Shown here: positions 1-11,127 of the stretch, one piece after another
Numbering within the stretch: position 1 is the first letter of the stretch
How the letters are laid out: the number at the start of each line of letters is the position of its first letter
Source: Prillingera fragicola
Lineage: Eukaryota; Basidiomycota; Tremellomycetes; Trichosporonales; Trichosporonaceae
Direction of reading: 5' to 3'
DNA: 64,000 nucleotides
Assembly: GCA_002335605.1 (NCBI GenBank)
Contig: BEDY01000009.1
Span: 434,001-498,000, forward strand
The notes under the pieces: model-generated
What the model was told of the DNA's origin: nothing
The model's input: the letters and a program-made list of their open reading frames with translations, nothing else
Databases searched by the model: none
Made by a program: the position numbers and the translations under genes

Positions 1-3000
1 TTGGCGGTATGCAGGGTGGATCAATGAAAAGGGGAACCGGCTGCCTAACTGGGACGTCAAGTCAGACAATAGATACTGCGCGGCAGGCGGAGCTATTGGG
101 TCAGCCGTCTAAACCCAAGCCATTGTCCGCGCCTGACTGGACGTGGACAGATCAATTTCAGATGAAGGCATGGTGTAAGATTCCGACTGTATGAGGCGCA
201 AAAGCAGTCCGGAGATGGTGGCTCTTGAGACTGAGTCGAGAGAGGCATGTTAAGACGGGAGCGGCTTCCGGGGTACTGCGTTGTTTGCCTAGGTACAGTA
301 CAAAACTGAGTGAGCATTGCACGGTAATCACCCAGAAAAAAATACGCTGCGTGAGATAGGATGAGACACAATAATGCCAAAGAAAGTACATCGAGCAAAG
401 CAATACCGGTGATTTTTTTTAATGACAGTAGACCATGAACGGCCATGTCGGTCCTTCCCCCACGCGCGAGTCGACCCCCCACTGCAACTGAAACCTACAG
501 TCCCGCACACACACAGTCTGGCCAAAGAAAAGGGACTGATGTCGTTAGGCTGTCTCATTGTTCGGGCAAATGCATAGGAGAAGCCGGAGGCGATTGATGG
601 TGGCTTCGCACAATCATTCCAGTCGTACGGTATCCAGCGGAGGTTTCAGCCATCGCATCGACTTTGGTCTGGGGATGACTGCTAACTGGCCGCGGCCTCT
701 TGCCACAACAAGGTGGGGAATATCACGCAACGTACATGGACGGCACAACCTAGGGTATACGGCGGAGAGTGACCAGGGCAACCTCGTCCGTCTACGACAG
801 GCTTGTTCAAGATGTGTGGTGTGACATGTACCTCGGAAGATATCCGGAAGATATCCGGAAGATCATCAACGATGGTCTCTCGCGCTTCCAAGTGACCAGC
901 ACGTCGTATAAATGTATACTGGACCGGGCACGAGTGGGGTACTCGGGCGAGAATGAACAAGAGGTGGAGCTGAAATGGACTGTGAAACAAATGTGGTGGG
1001 CAGGATTTCTCCGGTCTCGACGCTGGATCCATTCCATGTCGTGCTCCCCTTTTCATTTGTTTCTCACAATCTGTGCAAACCGGCGTGAGGAATGTGAGCA
1101 CCTGGCATGCTGTTGTCACATGGCCGGTCTCTCACTGAGCACTGCAGGAAGTGCTAGGGCCTGGGGTGGCTTTGCTCGAGTGATTTGGGTTATTCGACAT
1201 TCGGCCCCGACTCCACTGAGACGTATTCCCGTCTGCATGCCTTAATGCAAATTGCCAGTTACCAGTTACCAGCTCATAGATCAGTCTGGACAATGGTCTG
1301 GTGGGGCTCTCGAATGTGAGCGCACTCCAACTCCAGGTAAACGTCGTTGCTGGAGCTCTTTGGAGGGCATATACACGCAGTCAAGGATAGGAAATAGAGG
1401 CCAACGGTCAGCGAGCGTCAATAACGTGCATACACACGGCAAACAGAAGGCTTTCCGTGGCTGCAAGTGCTGCCGGGAGTCGTTCAACTGGTCAGGGAGC
1501 GGGGTATGGGCTCCAGCCCCGTCCACGCCGCCGACTATCTATCTCCCTTTTAGCAGTTCGGGCCGCACATGATGACTGACCCGCCGGAGTCAATAGTATC
1601 TCCCGCATTCGCGCTCGCACCTGGCCCTTTCGCGGAAGCCCAAATTCCATAGGACGAGGTGGGCATGGGCGTTCTGTCGAGGGCTTGGCCACGCCGAGAC
1701 ACTCTTCGGCTTCTGACCCTGGACCCGCTTTCTTGGGGCTTGCGTCACATTGAACATGTGCTCCTGACTTTCAACTTTGCAGGATTGCAGATGCAGATTT
1801 GAAGAGGATGCACATGGATGCTCCAAGCCTAGGCACTTTGCACGACTCGAGCGAGAATGGTGATTCTCTCAACGGCCACCAGGGGTATGCGGTAGCGAAA
1901 CGTCTTGTGTGATCAAGCAGCACAGGTGGGCAGCAGCTGGCTGGGCCGCAAAGCTTGTGCCTTAGCCGAGTAACATTCCTGGCCGCGGTTTGTGTAGGGT
2001 ACGTGGGTACTAACGCTGCTGCTCCAGTCGCCGGGCTGCGCAGTGGGGGAGGCAAGGAACGTGGAGCCAATGACATGTGGACGGCGTCTCTCCCGTCGAG
2101 ACTGGCCATCAGAATGGCACGGACATGATCGTCGGCGGAGTGTACAAAGTTGGAGTGCGTGCCGAAGACGGCACTGGAGGTTCAGGAGCTGTACCAATCG
2201 TTTGTTGTTCGGACAAGGCGTCGAGCCCTTCAGCCACCCCTGAATCACGAGCAGAGTCGGGGAGGGACGTGGTATGCATCGCCGTCGTGACGATCCTGCC
2301 ATTCACCTAGCGTTGTTGCATCCTGATCAGAGTTGAAAGCTTGGGCGGGCAGTGTTTATTAAGGATTACGGATATTACGTCGTTGGCGCCGCGAGTTGGG
2401 ACCACCTCGAGCTTCGGAGCAGTGAGCCCGGGAACCCTAGGGACTTGGCAAGTCTAAGACAACAGGACAGTTGAGTTGCAGGTCTAGAAGTAAGTACCTT
2501 TGGGACGGCGCGTAAAGGGCACAAGATCAACAGAAGCTCCATTTCCACGAGCCGCGCCCGTCGCGATATTTGTGCCGCCCACGCATTCTACATCCATCCC
2601 TTTTACCACTTCACTGGTTCATCTACATCTATCAACCGACCACTCGGCTCGCGCACCTTTACACCTACACGACAAGTCAACTCGACCGCTTTAATAGAAC
2701 TGCTAAAGAATACCAAGCCAACTGAAAGCATAGTGTGAGCCTTGCGCAGGCGCTACAATGTTGGATCAGCTCGACCTCGGCTCCCCACGACCTTCCCGCC
2801 GTTGAGTGCGGCAGCTCAGATCTCCGTACACCAAACAGAGCACCCTCCGATTCTAGCTGGGGCTACCACGCATTAGCTTGCCTTGAGAGCGTTCACTAGT
2901 GGCGCCGCTTGCGTTGGACGGCTGGTCGGAGCTGCCCAGCATCCGACAGGGGAGACGGCTCATAAAAGTTGCCCCCGAACCGGCTGTTATCCTCTGTCGT

Positions 3001-3206
3001 TCCTCGTGTCTCCTTCTCCCCAGAAGCGTCATTCCGTTTCCATTGATCGTTTACCCACTACCACATACAGACGTCTGATACTTGTGTTCTCTGTAGCGCA
3101 CACAGTTTGTAGCATCCAGTCGGGATACATAGCTCTTCTCATCCCCTTCCCCCCCAATCCTACCCCACCTCCACTTTCTGGCTAGACAGAGTGGCTTGGG
3201 TCCAGC
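1..3206. other. Region without a recognisable gene; promoter side of the Zn2Cys6 factor
   Basis: Both strands carry only short overlapping open frames with no family resemblance. The part nearest the downstream gene (about 2990-3190) is pyrimidine-rich, including a C-rich stretch near 3150, as expected for a fungal promoter or 5' leader. The only repeat seen is a small 11-bp tandem at 835-864. The first 2.5 kb may be the distal promoter of a gene outside the window or an unannotated non-coding transcript; nothing in the sequence decides this. Confidence 0.6.
835..864. repeat. Short tandem repeat, 11-bp unit, about 2.7 copies
   Basis: The unit GGAAGATATCC occurs at 835-845 and 846-856, followed by a partial third copy to 864. 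It lies in the gene-free left arm. No function is apparent. Confidence 0.8.
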
Positions 3207-5116
3207 ATGAGTGCTGGACGGCCTGGGCGAGCAGGCGGTTACAGGCCTCCTGGCAATCGACGCCACTCTGTCTCTGTGAACGACATGCTCAACAAGGACG
3301 AGGAGAACAGGCATCGCCAGGTTGATCACCGGGAGCCACCGCAAGGGTTCAACTGGATAAACGCGAGTGATCCGAGGACCCCAGCACACACAACCCCCAT
3401 CGACGACTCTCACCAAACCCCCGAGTCACAGAAGAGTGGTCGCCGCGACAAGGGTTCTGCATCTCGCCTCGTCGAGTCGCAGCAGCCCATGCACTCACAG
3501 CCCTGGCCGCCACCTCCGTACGTCTACTATGACCGTGAACCGGAGAAGGCGAGCGAGAGGTTTGCATTCGGCCGCACACACACTGCCCAGGACCGCCACC
3601 CCAACCCGGAATCCAACACACACACACCACGCGCCTCGTCCTCGCGTGGACATGATCCACCGGTTCATCGTCCTCGACAGTCACCACTTGGGGAGCAAGA
3701 GACCCTCCCTCAGGATCAGCGCAGCAGCGTGCACGCGCCCCGAGAGGTGGCACATCGTGCACCACTCGAGCGGCCCTCTCACCGTCAACCGACATACCCT
3801 TCAGAACCTCCGTACGTACATTCCTCGGACCTTTTGGCACGTCCTGGGAGATCTGAGTTGCATATGCTAACCTTGTAGTTACACTCAAGACGCTAGGGTT
3901 CCTATACCGCCACCAGTTGCTCCCATCTATCATGCCCACCCTCGCGATCAACACCGTGCCCATCGGTACGTGTGGACCCTGCTATCCTAGTTTGCTCGAG
4001 CTTACCACTCACGGTCCTGATGCTTGCAGACCTCCAGAGTCTTCTCGTCACTTTATTTCTCTAGCACGTCTCCCACCGCGTGACCTGTCCAGATGGCCAC
4101 CAGAGTACGCCGACGGCTATTCTGCTGGCTTTCGCGATGCGCTCACCTCTGTGAAGGAAGGAACCTACACCATTGACGGCAAGACTTGTAAGTGTTTCTT
4201 TTGGGTTTATTGGGTACTTGTGCTAACCGCTGTAGATTCTCAAGTGCGCATAGTGGACGAGCGAGATGGACCGAGTTACACGGCGGGCGAGACTAGCGAC
4301 TATGATGGTCGCTACCAGTACACCAGCGATCCTGGTCCCTCTCGCGCGCCCCAGCACTTGTCCCGCAGCTCACACGTCCATGAAGCATCACCCTATAATC
4401 CACCTCCTCCACTGCATTCTGCAGGCTACCCTCCCTCGCGCGACTATTATTCGAACGGAGGACGACCAGAACATGCCGTGCGTCCGCCATACTCAGGCCA
4501 CGTTCCTCCCAACGCGGCTCACATGCCTCCTGGGTCCGATGGGATTATCTACTATCCTTACGCAGGTCATCCTGGTAGCCATGTTCCAGTGGATCGCCAC
4601 GGCGTCCCCCTTCACCACCTGGGAGCCTCACCTCCAAAGCTCTTTCCTGGCCCAACAGCTCGCCCACGTCAGCAAATCTCGTGCCACCTCTGTCGGACTC
4701 GCAAGGTGAAATGCTCTGGAGGCCGTCCTTGTGACGCGTGCATCAAGGTCAATAAAGTCGACGAGTGCGAGTACGAAGAGCGTGTTCGCCGGCGCGGCAA
4801 GGGCAGGAAAAAGAGCTCTGCGGGACACGACGGCAGAGGCAGCGACGCCGGCCACGGTGATTCTCTTTCAGCGGATGAGGAGAATGAGAGCGTCGGCACT
4901 AGAGAGTGGGTTGAAGCCCACAACGGCCGCGTCCCTTCCCACGTCAAGGAGGAAGAAGACACTGGTTTCTCTGAAACGCATAGTCCTCATCGGCAGGCTC
5001 ATAGGAAGCCCTCAAAGCGCGCCGCGTCCCACGAACCAGAGGAGCGCACTCGGCGCCGTCCCCCTAATCCCGCCCCCGGTTCTGTGAGCGACATGCCTCC
5101 AAAGAGTGAACAATAG
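3207..5116 (+). CDS. Zn(II)2Cys6 binuclear cluster transcription factor
   Basis: Predicted nuclear DNA-binding regulator of about 576 residues in four exons: 3207-3811, 3879-3965, 4030-4187 and 4236-5116. The last intron (48 nt) is a multiple of three without a stop. The zinc cluster is near residues 433-460, with spacing C-X2-C-X6-C-X5-C-X2-C-X8-C (CHLCRTRKVKC followed by CDAC). A basic stretch RRRGKGRKK follows it. The rest is disordered and rich in Pro, Ser, His and Tyr. Near the N-terminus RRHSVSVNDMLN resembles the short hydrophobic motif seen ahead of zinc clusters in some fungal regulators. I see no fungal-specific middle homology region. The cluster is C-terminal, whereas most family members carry it near the N-terminus; Ume6 is a known exception, but I cannot assign orthology. 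The start is the first in-frame ATG after a pyrimidine-rich leader. Confidence 0.88.
4682..4765 (+). other. Zn2Cys6 DNA-binding domain within the transcription factor
   Basis: This stretch encodes the six cysteines of the binuclear zinc cluster (CHLC, VKC, RPCDAC, DEC) with lysine/arginine-rich spacing between the second and third cysteine, the usual DNA-contacting helix. Six ligands at these spacings are diagnostic of the family. Confidence 0.9.
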
Positions 5117-5663
5117 ATTGCACGTTGAACAGCAGCCAGAATAACTGCAAGATGCTGCCGTAATGTATCCCATAGCATTCTAGTCTCTTATGAATGATCA
5201 TTACGACCTCGTACCCCTGTTCAGTCTGGAGCCCGTATTCTGAGGCCCACTGGTGCTGGCACGGTGGAGCATCTTTGGGTAGCTCGTCCAGGGGGCGGGG
5301 GGGGGGGGATTCTGGTGGGCAGCAGCTGTACCCCCATTGCGGAATCTGGGAATCAAGGCTAGGCGATAGAGACAATGTTTGCAAAGTGGCAGTTTTTATT
5401 AACCGCGGTTGCTGACGTGACCCTTTGTCTTTCCAAGCCCTCATTGTTGCCCAATTGCGAGCTCACTTCTGACCCACAATTCGATGAACCAGCGGAAGAG
5501 CAGATTCCCTGGAACCTCTTGAACGTGTACCACAGAATCAGAGACGGCATGTACGCTCAGGGCACGCGGCGGCAACGGCCAAAGTGGCGGCCAGGCCCCG
5601 CAGCATTTCGCTTCCCGCTCTAAACCACCTAGCCGTACCAAACAGAGTACACCGAGTCATGGA
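5117..5663. other. Intergenic, convergent 3' ends
   Basis: This lies between the stop of the Zn2Cys6 gene and the stop of the convergent CCDC25-like gene, so it should hold both 3' untranslated regions and terminators. It contains a run of 12 G at 5297-5308. No coding gene is recognisable. Confidence 0.6.
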
Positions 5664-7100
5664 TTACATGAAATCATCCTCATCCCAGTCGTTGTTGGCC
5701 TCGCCCATGGCCTCCTCTGTAAACATGCCGTCGTATGAGCGCGCCGCCTTTTCCTCGGCCCACATTTTCTTCTGCTCGTCCTCGGCCTTCTTCTGTTGGG
5801 CGTCAGCTGCCGCGCGTGAGTGGTTTGAGAGGAGGAAAATTGTATGGCAGTGCTCGGGAGAGATGCGAGTACGATACGCAGCGGCTTTGCTTAAGCACTG
5901 ACTCAGGACGGCTGGCGCCCGGCGAAGCTCGATCGCTGGGGACCAGGGAGGAGGAAACCACAAGACAACGATCCTCTCCACCGCGTCGCTTCCAGCGCTC
6001 GCAAAACCAGAAATTGTCTGCAGCTACATGATAGTAGTCCAAAGACTCTGTGGGCACTTCTGCTCAAAGGAGTACTTTGGCCGCGGTGGGCGAAGATCGA
6101 CAAGTGCTGGGAGCAGGGGTCAAGATGGCCGTCAGACTTCAACTGCCATTCCCACCACTCGAAACTGCTCCCAATCCACGTCAAACCTTCAAAGCAAACA
6201 CTCTTCACAAATTGGAGCTCGAAAGGAACCACACCGCACCTCACTCAGCCCACGTACCTGTTCAGTGGCCAGGGCCTTTTTCTTTTGTCCCTCCTTTCGC
6301 AATCGCTCTTGACGCTCGGCCTCGTGGTCGACCTCCTTCTCAATCTTGGTTTTATTGAGGCGATTCACAATCACATTGTCGCGGGATGATACGTGCACTG
6401 CAAAGTGAGCCTTCTGGCGAATGCTACGCAAAGATCAGTTTTCGACCTACCACGCTTGACCTTCTTGTCATTGTGGAATGACACCTGGCCAGTAGCCATG
6501 TGGCCCGTTTTCTTCCAGTCAGAGTCGTCGTTCTACAGATCAGCCTACCTTCAAGTTTGTGAATGGAGTGTAGATGATCTGGGCGTCAGCAAGTCAGATG
6601 TTAGTGACACGACCCAAGCGCACCGTAATGTTGTCCTTCTTGTTGCCTGCGCCGTCAGCCCTGCCGGGAACACGGCCTACCTTCAATGCTGTTGGCCTTC
6701 ACAAGCTGAGCAGCTTCTGCAACTAATGCCGCAGGAAGCGCATCCCACTCTCCATGTGGCTCCCCCTCGGGTTGCCGCAGGTAGACGTGTGCTGACGACA
6801 ACTTGCTGAAACTCGTTAGTCGTCGTCAACGCCGCCGTCCAAGCTTACTCGACGTGAAACCACACATCCGTTGGCAGCCCATACTTTAGCAACTCTTCAT
6901 CTTGAGGGTCAGCGCCGTCCATGTCAGTGCCTCACTCTCGACCTTGTCGCGACCCCTGCCTGTCAGTGTTGGAACGCCGTCGAGCTGCTTACATGTAAAT
7001 GGTCACGGGAGGGCTTACGGCTGCCGAGGGTTCAGCTCTGTTTGTTTTGCATGAATTCATAGCTTGTGCACATACCCTTTGAGGTGAAGAAGAGAACCAT
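5664..7100 (-). CDS. CCDC25: CCDC25/Jlp2-like NFACT-R domain protein
   Basis: Homologue of animal CCDC25 and yeast Jlp2. The family has an NFACT-R (DUF814-like) domain followed by a charged coiled coil and a short acidic tail. The first exons encode MVLFFTSK (7100-7076), AVSPPVTIYM (7020-6993), GRDKVE (6955-6936), NEELLKYGLPTDVWFHVD (6900-6849) and KLSSAHVYLR (from 6805), the hallmark N-terminal sequence. Next come VKANSIEG, IIYTPFTNLK and TGHMATGQVSFH, a Lys/Glu/Arg-rich helix (about 6430-6258), and a last exon ending NDWDEDDFM, close to the human DEFM end. At least eight short introns interrupt it. The last intron (about 6257 to 5795) is roughly 460 nt, ten times the local norm. Molecular function in yeast is poorly defined; human CCDC25 has been described as a sensor of extracellular DNA. 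It shares a 244-bp divergent promoter with the next gene. Confidence 0.9.
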
Positions 7101-7344
7101 TTCAGGCAATGCTTTGGTGTATTGTTGTTGGCAAGATGCAGCTCTTGTCTCTGTCCCTCTGGGTGATCGACCTCCACTTGTCATCAAGCTCCGCAAATCA
7201 CCGCACAGTGGCGTCGACGGGATCAAATATGCCACGTGTTGCGGTCATCGTTGATTTCTGAGCACTAGCTACTGATGTTGATGGAGGACAGCGAACAAGC
7301 ACCTACCATTCATCCTCATCTCGTCACCTTCCACACCGTTCACC
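7101..7344. promoter_or_regulatory. Divergent promoter, CCDC25 / ELYS-like gene
   Basis: The 244 bp between two start codons on opposite strands must serve both genes. A CACGTG box lies at 7233-7238. Assignment as a promoter follows from gene orientation only. Confidence 0.5.
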
Positions 7345-9518
7345 ATGAGCGGCGACCAGTTCGCCATTCCGGCCGCTCTCATGCGGTACTTTGACCTTGC
7401 AACAAGGCCATACTCGAAAACAGCAGATGACATCAAGGCAAGAAGGAAGGAGCTCCCAAACGGAAAGCTATTCTTTGACCAGCTCCTCGGCATGGGCGGT
7501 ATTGACGGTGCGTGCTGCCATGCAAAGGCAATAGCTAATACGTTCTAGGTCCGGCACAGTACCCTCCTTCATCACCAGGGCAGTTTCGCCGCCTGCTCCA
7601 TGCCATCCACACGGCGCCTGTCAACCGGCTGCAACGGGATTGCTTTCTCTACTACATGTTGTGCGATGCCGATGCTGACGAGCTTCCCTCGACCAACGGC
7701 GCAATGGAAGTCGATGGAGATGGAGCCAGCTCGTCGGGCTCGAGCAACCACGCCTCTCGGGCCAAGGCGTTTGCCCGTCGCCGATGCTTGCCTCAGGTTT
7801 GGCAGGTCTACATGAACGGCTACTGGGCTTTGGATCACGGAAACTGGGAGGCTGGTGTCCAGGCATTATGTGACCCATCCATCACTGCCGTGGACTCTAT
7901 TTCGGACATTGTCACTGCCCTCACGACGCTCGTGTCCCCGCCCGCTCGGGCATTGCAGCTCGTTCACGCTCTTCGCCTTGGCGAACGCCCTTCATCGACA
8001 GAGACAACAAAAGACGCAGAACTTTTGGCAGCCGCTTCGGTCGCTGGCATGGCCGACGCCTTTGCGCACATTCGCGCCCTTGCCGATGAGGAAGCTAGGC
8101 ATCGAGCAAGGGAAGCTGTGTGGTGCTGGTCACTAGGAGCTCCCAGGTCGCCGGCAGGCAAGGGTGAGCACACTGCTCAACCTCGTGCCCTCCGTGAGCT
8201 GCTCCATCTTGCCCTCAGCGATGAGGAGCAGTCGCAGCTCGTCGCACTGCTTGCACACCCTCCCCGCGACATTCCTACTCCGGCCCGCTCCCTGCTCCAC
8301 GACCTTGTCACGCTCCGTCTGATTCATGCTGGCCAGTATGAGGAGACTCTCGCTCTGGACAAGGAGCTGGCGGCTACCGACGCAGCTGCCGCCGCTGACC
8401 GCCAGCGCCGCCGCGAGATTGTGCGCGAGTTTATCGACATTCTTCCCGAGGCCCAGCGCCGAATCCTTCTTCTCGGCTACGATCTCTCTGCACCTGCTGT
8501 ACCCAATGGCAAGGTTCCTTCGCCTATGGACGAGGACGTCAACATGTCCAGGTCGTGGGTAGACGAAGTCCCCGAAGAGGAGCCCACTGCGCCGGTTATT
8601 GCAGCGCCGACTCCTATTCGCCCTCAGGCTGTCCGCAACCTCCAAGCATCGGTGGCCGCACCGGGCACCCCGGCGCGCACCAGCTCGCCTTTCGGAGGCC
8701 CTCCTCGCTTCGCCGTGTCCTCCCCTCGTGCGCCCTCGACCCAACGCCAGGCCAGTCCCATCCGCGCGACCAAGTCGCCCACACCCCCGGCCCCCGTTGC
8801 CCGCGAGCGGGACACCTCTCCCGTGCACCACATCGGCTCGCCATTTGTCGCTCCCCCCTCGACTGTCCGCCCCACGCCTCGCAAGCAGCCGAAGCGCATC
8901 ATCCAGGATGAGCCCGCGCACTCTTTGAGACGAAGCACCCGCCGCGCTGCGAGCTCTGAACCGGCCTCTGACTCTGACGACGTAACCCCGACCAAGGCCA
9001 AGTCGCACACTCCCGTCATGCGCGCGCCCTCCGAGGCCCCCATCCCAGAGGACGAGCCTATGCCCGCGCCCACACGTCACGCTCGCCGCACTCCCCAGCC
9101 CCCCGCACCAGCACAAAAGCCCGCCCGCCGCTCGGTCCGCGCCTCCTCGCGAGCCTCCACCGCCGATGTGTCTGATGACGACGAGCCGGCCATCCCGGGC
9201 GGCTTTACGCGTGCTCGCTCTGCCTCCCGGGCCGAACTCCCCGACCCAGAGCCCGTCAACCCGCCCAAAAAGGCGCGTGCCGCCAAGGCCGCCCCCGTCC
9301 CCCGCCGCACGACCAGGGCAATGAGCGAAGCTACCGACGACGGCGAGGCCGCCCCCGTGCGCCGCACCACGCGCCGAGCAGCTGCAGCGGCCAGCCAGCG
9401 GATGAGCGAGCGCGGATCTCCCACGCCCAGTGTGGCGAGCACGGCCGGCAGCCCGGCCAAGCGGCGGACCAAGGCGGGCGCGGCGCCGACGCCGAGGGCG
9501 ACGCGCTCGAAAAAGTAG
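7345..9518 (+). CDS. ELYS-like nuclear pore complex assembly domain protein
   Basis: Two exons (7345-7507, 7549-9518; 41-nt intron) give about 710 residues. The N-terminal 300 residues are alpha-helical and match the ELYS-like domain family: a PAALMRYFDLA start, then RRLLHAIHTAPVNRLQRDCFLYYML, then WALDHGNWEAGVQAL and later helices up to IREFIDILPEAQRR-like sequence. Animal ELYS recruits the Y-complex to chromatin during nuclear pore assembly; fungal versions keep only this helical region and attach to the Nup107-type complex. The C-terminal half is disordered and rich in Pro, Ser and Arg, with repeated RRSTRRA/RRTTRRA-type basic patches and many SP/TP sites, resembling chromatin-binding or CDK-regulated tails. 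The antisense strand is open over 8133-9542 only because of GC-rich codon bias. The annotation as a pore-assembly factor is by domain resemblance. Confidence 0.8.
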
Positions 9519-10229
9519 AGTGTATGTAGGACGTAATGTCATGGTGTTTCACGGTGGCCGGCTCGTGGCTAGGGGCGGCGCTAGAGGTGGAAACGTTGGA
9601 CCTTGAGGAACGGATCAACAGCGCGTCCTATGCGGCTGCAGGGTTCACGAACAAATCGAGTTCAAAGCGCTCCCAATCTGGATCGTGGTAAGGCCAGCAT
9701 CTAGAGACAGCTGAAGGGCGTTGCGGACCGTGGCATGACTTCATCCACATAGAAGCAGTGGCACGCTGGCCTAGTCGAGGTTATGTAGTTCGCGGTGCTT
9801 TGAAGGTGACGTGACGCTGTGTTCCTGTACTCCTGTTACATCTCTCAAGAACTGCCTGCCTGCCCTCTCTCCACTTACACGCTCAAGGTTTGTTCGACCC
9901 TCAAGGAAGCGCGGGTTCAACAGCACAACACGTAAAGAGTAGTATTTTAAGGTTTAGCTCTTGAACTCCATTACCGTGTGGCGCACGCTGCAGCTGCGCG
10001 ATTCGGCCGATAAAGACGTTTGTGACAAACCACGACAACTAGTACATCCCACACACGAAGACGCCTGGCCACTGGATCATTGGGGGCGTGGTGCTCTACG
10101 GTTTGTGCTCCATTTTGGGACAATGCCAAGGGCACAGGCTTTGCCCGACGTCTTGGCCACGCACTAGTGAGAATTAGAAAGTCTACTGCATCCAAAAGTA
10201 CGGAAGGCCTCTCCTCGACTGCGGCATTT
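9519..10229. other. Intergenic, convergent 3' region
   Basis: This separates the ELYS-like stop from the stop of the convergent SOD gene. Only small frames without family resemblance are present. It presumably holds both 3' untranslated regions. Confidence 0.55.
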
Positions 10230-11127
10230 CTACGCAGCAGGCTCAGCCTTGATACCACTGATCCTTGTCAGCTTGCTGTGCACATACAACCCCAAAGGAA
10301 AACTCACACAACACCACATCCCGCGCGCGCGCCGGCGTTGCCAGTCTTGAGCGAGTCGGCGTTGCCGCCCAGACCCAGGTCGTCGGGGGCGGCGTGCACG
10401 ACGATGCCCCGCCCGAGAATGCTGTACTTGCCAAAGAGGGAGACAATGTCGTCTGGGTCGTGTTAGCTGTGTTCTGTGCGGATCCTTGCGGTGCTGCAGC
10501 GTAATGCACAGAAAAGTGCACTGCAGCTGCATGAAGCGAAGCAGTTGCACTCGAACTGAAGCAACGCCAGGGCACCGACGCGCCGCCCGCAGGGTACTCA
10601 CCAGTAATGTTGACGACGGCGGTACCCTTGTCGTCTGCCTCAATGTTTCCGAGGTCGCCGACATGACGGGCCTCGGCGTCGGGCGCGCCGTGGGTCTTGT
10701 TGAAAGGGTTCAGGTGGCCGCCGGTGCTGGCGCAGCCGTCCGAGAGGTCGCCAAAGGCGTGCACGCTGTTTGTGTGACACAATGGAAACGAGGACGACAA
10801 TGGCAATGAGAGGGCGCGAGGTTAGCGATGCTGGCTGGTGCTTGGCGTGGGACTCACTGGAAGCCGTGCTTGATGTTGGGTGCGAGGTTGTGGATCTGGA
10901 CTGTTAGTGGGAGCCCGGCGACGCGTGCGGGGCAAGGACGCACCTCGCCAGTGATCTGGATGGGGCTCTCGGCGTTCTGCTGGACAAAGTTGACGATGCC
11001 AGTGACATTGTTGTCGCCACGCAGAGCGACAATGGCCTGGACGGCGGCGCAAGCGTAGGGGAAGGGCTGGGGTGTTAGCGCTGCATCGGACACGTTCGCG
11101 GTGCGTGCTGCAACTCACGCGGACCAT
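10230..11127 (-). CDS. SOD1: Cu/Zn superoxide dismutase, cytosolic type
   Basis: Converts superoxide to hydrogen peroxide and oxygen. Six exons (11127-11119, 11066-10944, 10895-10858, 10765-10602, 10452-10308, 10263-10230) give 170 residues, slightly longer than the usual 153. Copper and zinc ligands are visible: HVHAFGD (made by a splice through the first His codon), [23 protein letters not shown] and [11 protein letters not shown]. The disulfide cysteines are in LSDGC and AGCGV. The end is divergent ([11 protein letters not shown]). There is no signal peptide or mitochondrial leader, so a cytosolic/intermembrane-space enzyme is expected. The first exon is only nine nucleotides (Met-Val-Arg); if that exon is wrong the start could be elsewhere, but the Pro-Phe-Pro-Tyr stretch that follows is immediately upstream of the first beta strand. 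Confidence 0.93.

Noticed and set aside
8133..9542. 469-codon open frame antisense to the ELYS-like gene
   Set aside because: It is low-complexity Arg/Gly sequence mirroring GC-rich sense codons, while the sense strand carries a recognisable domain.
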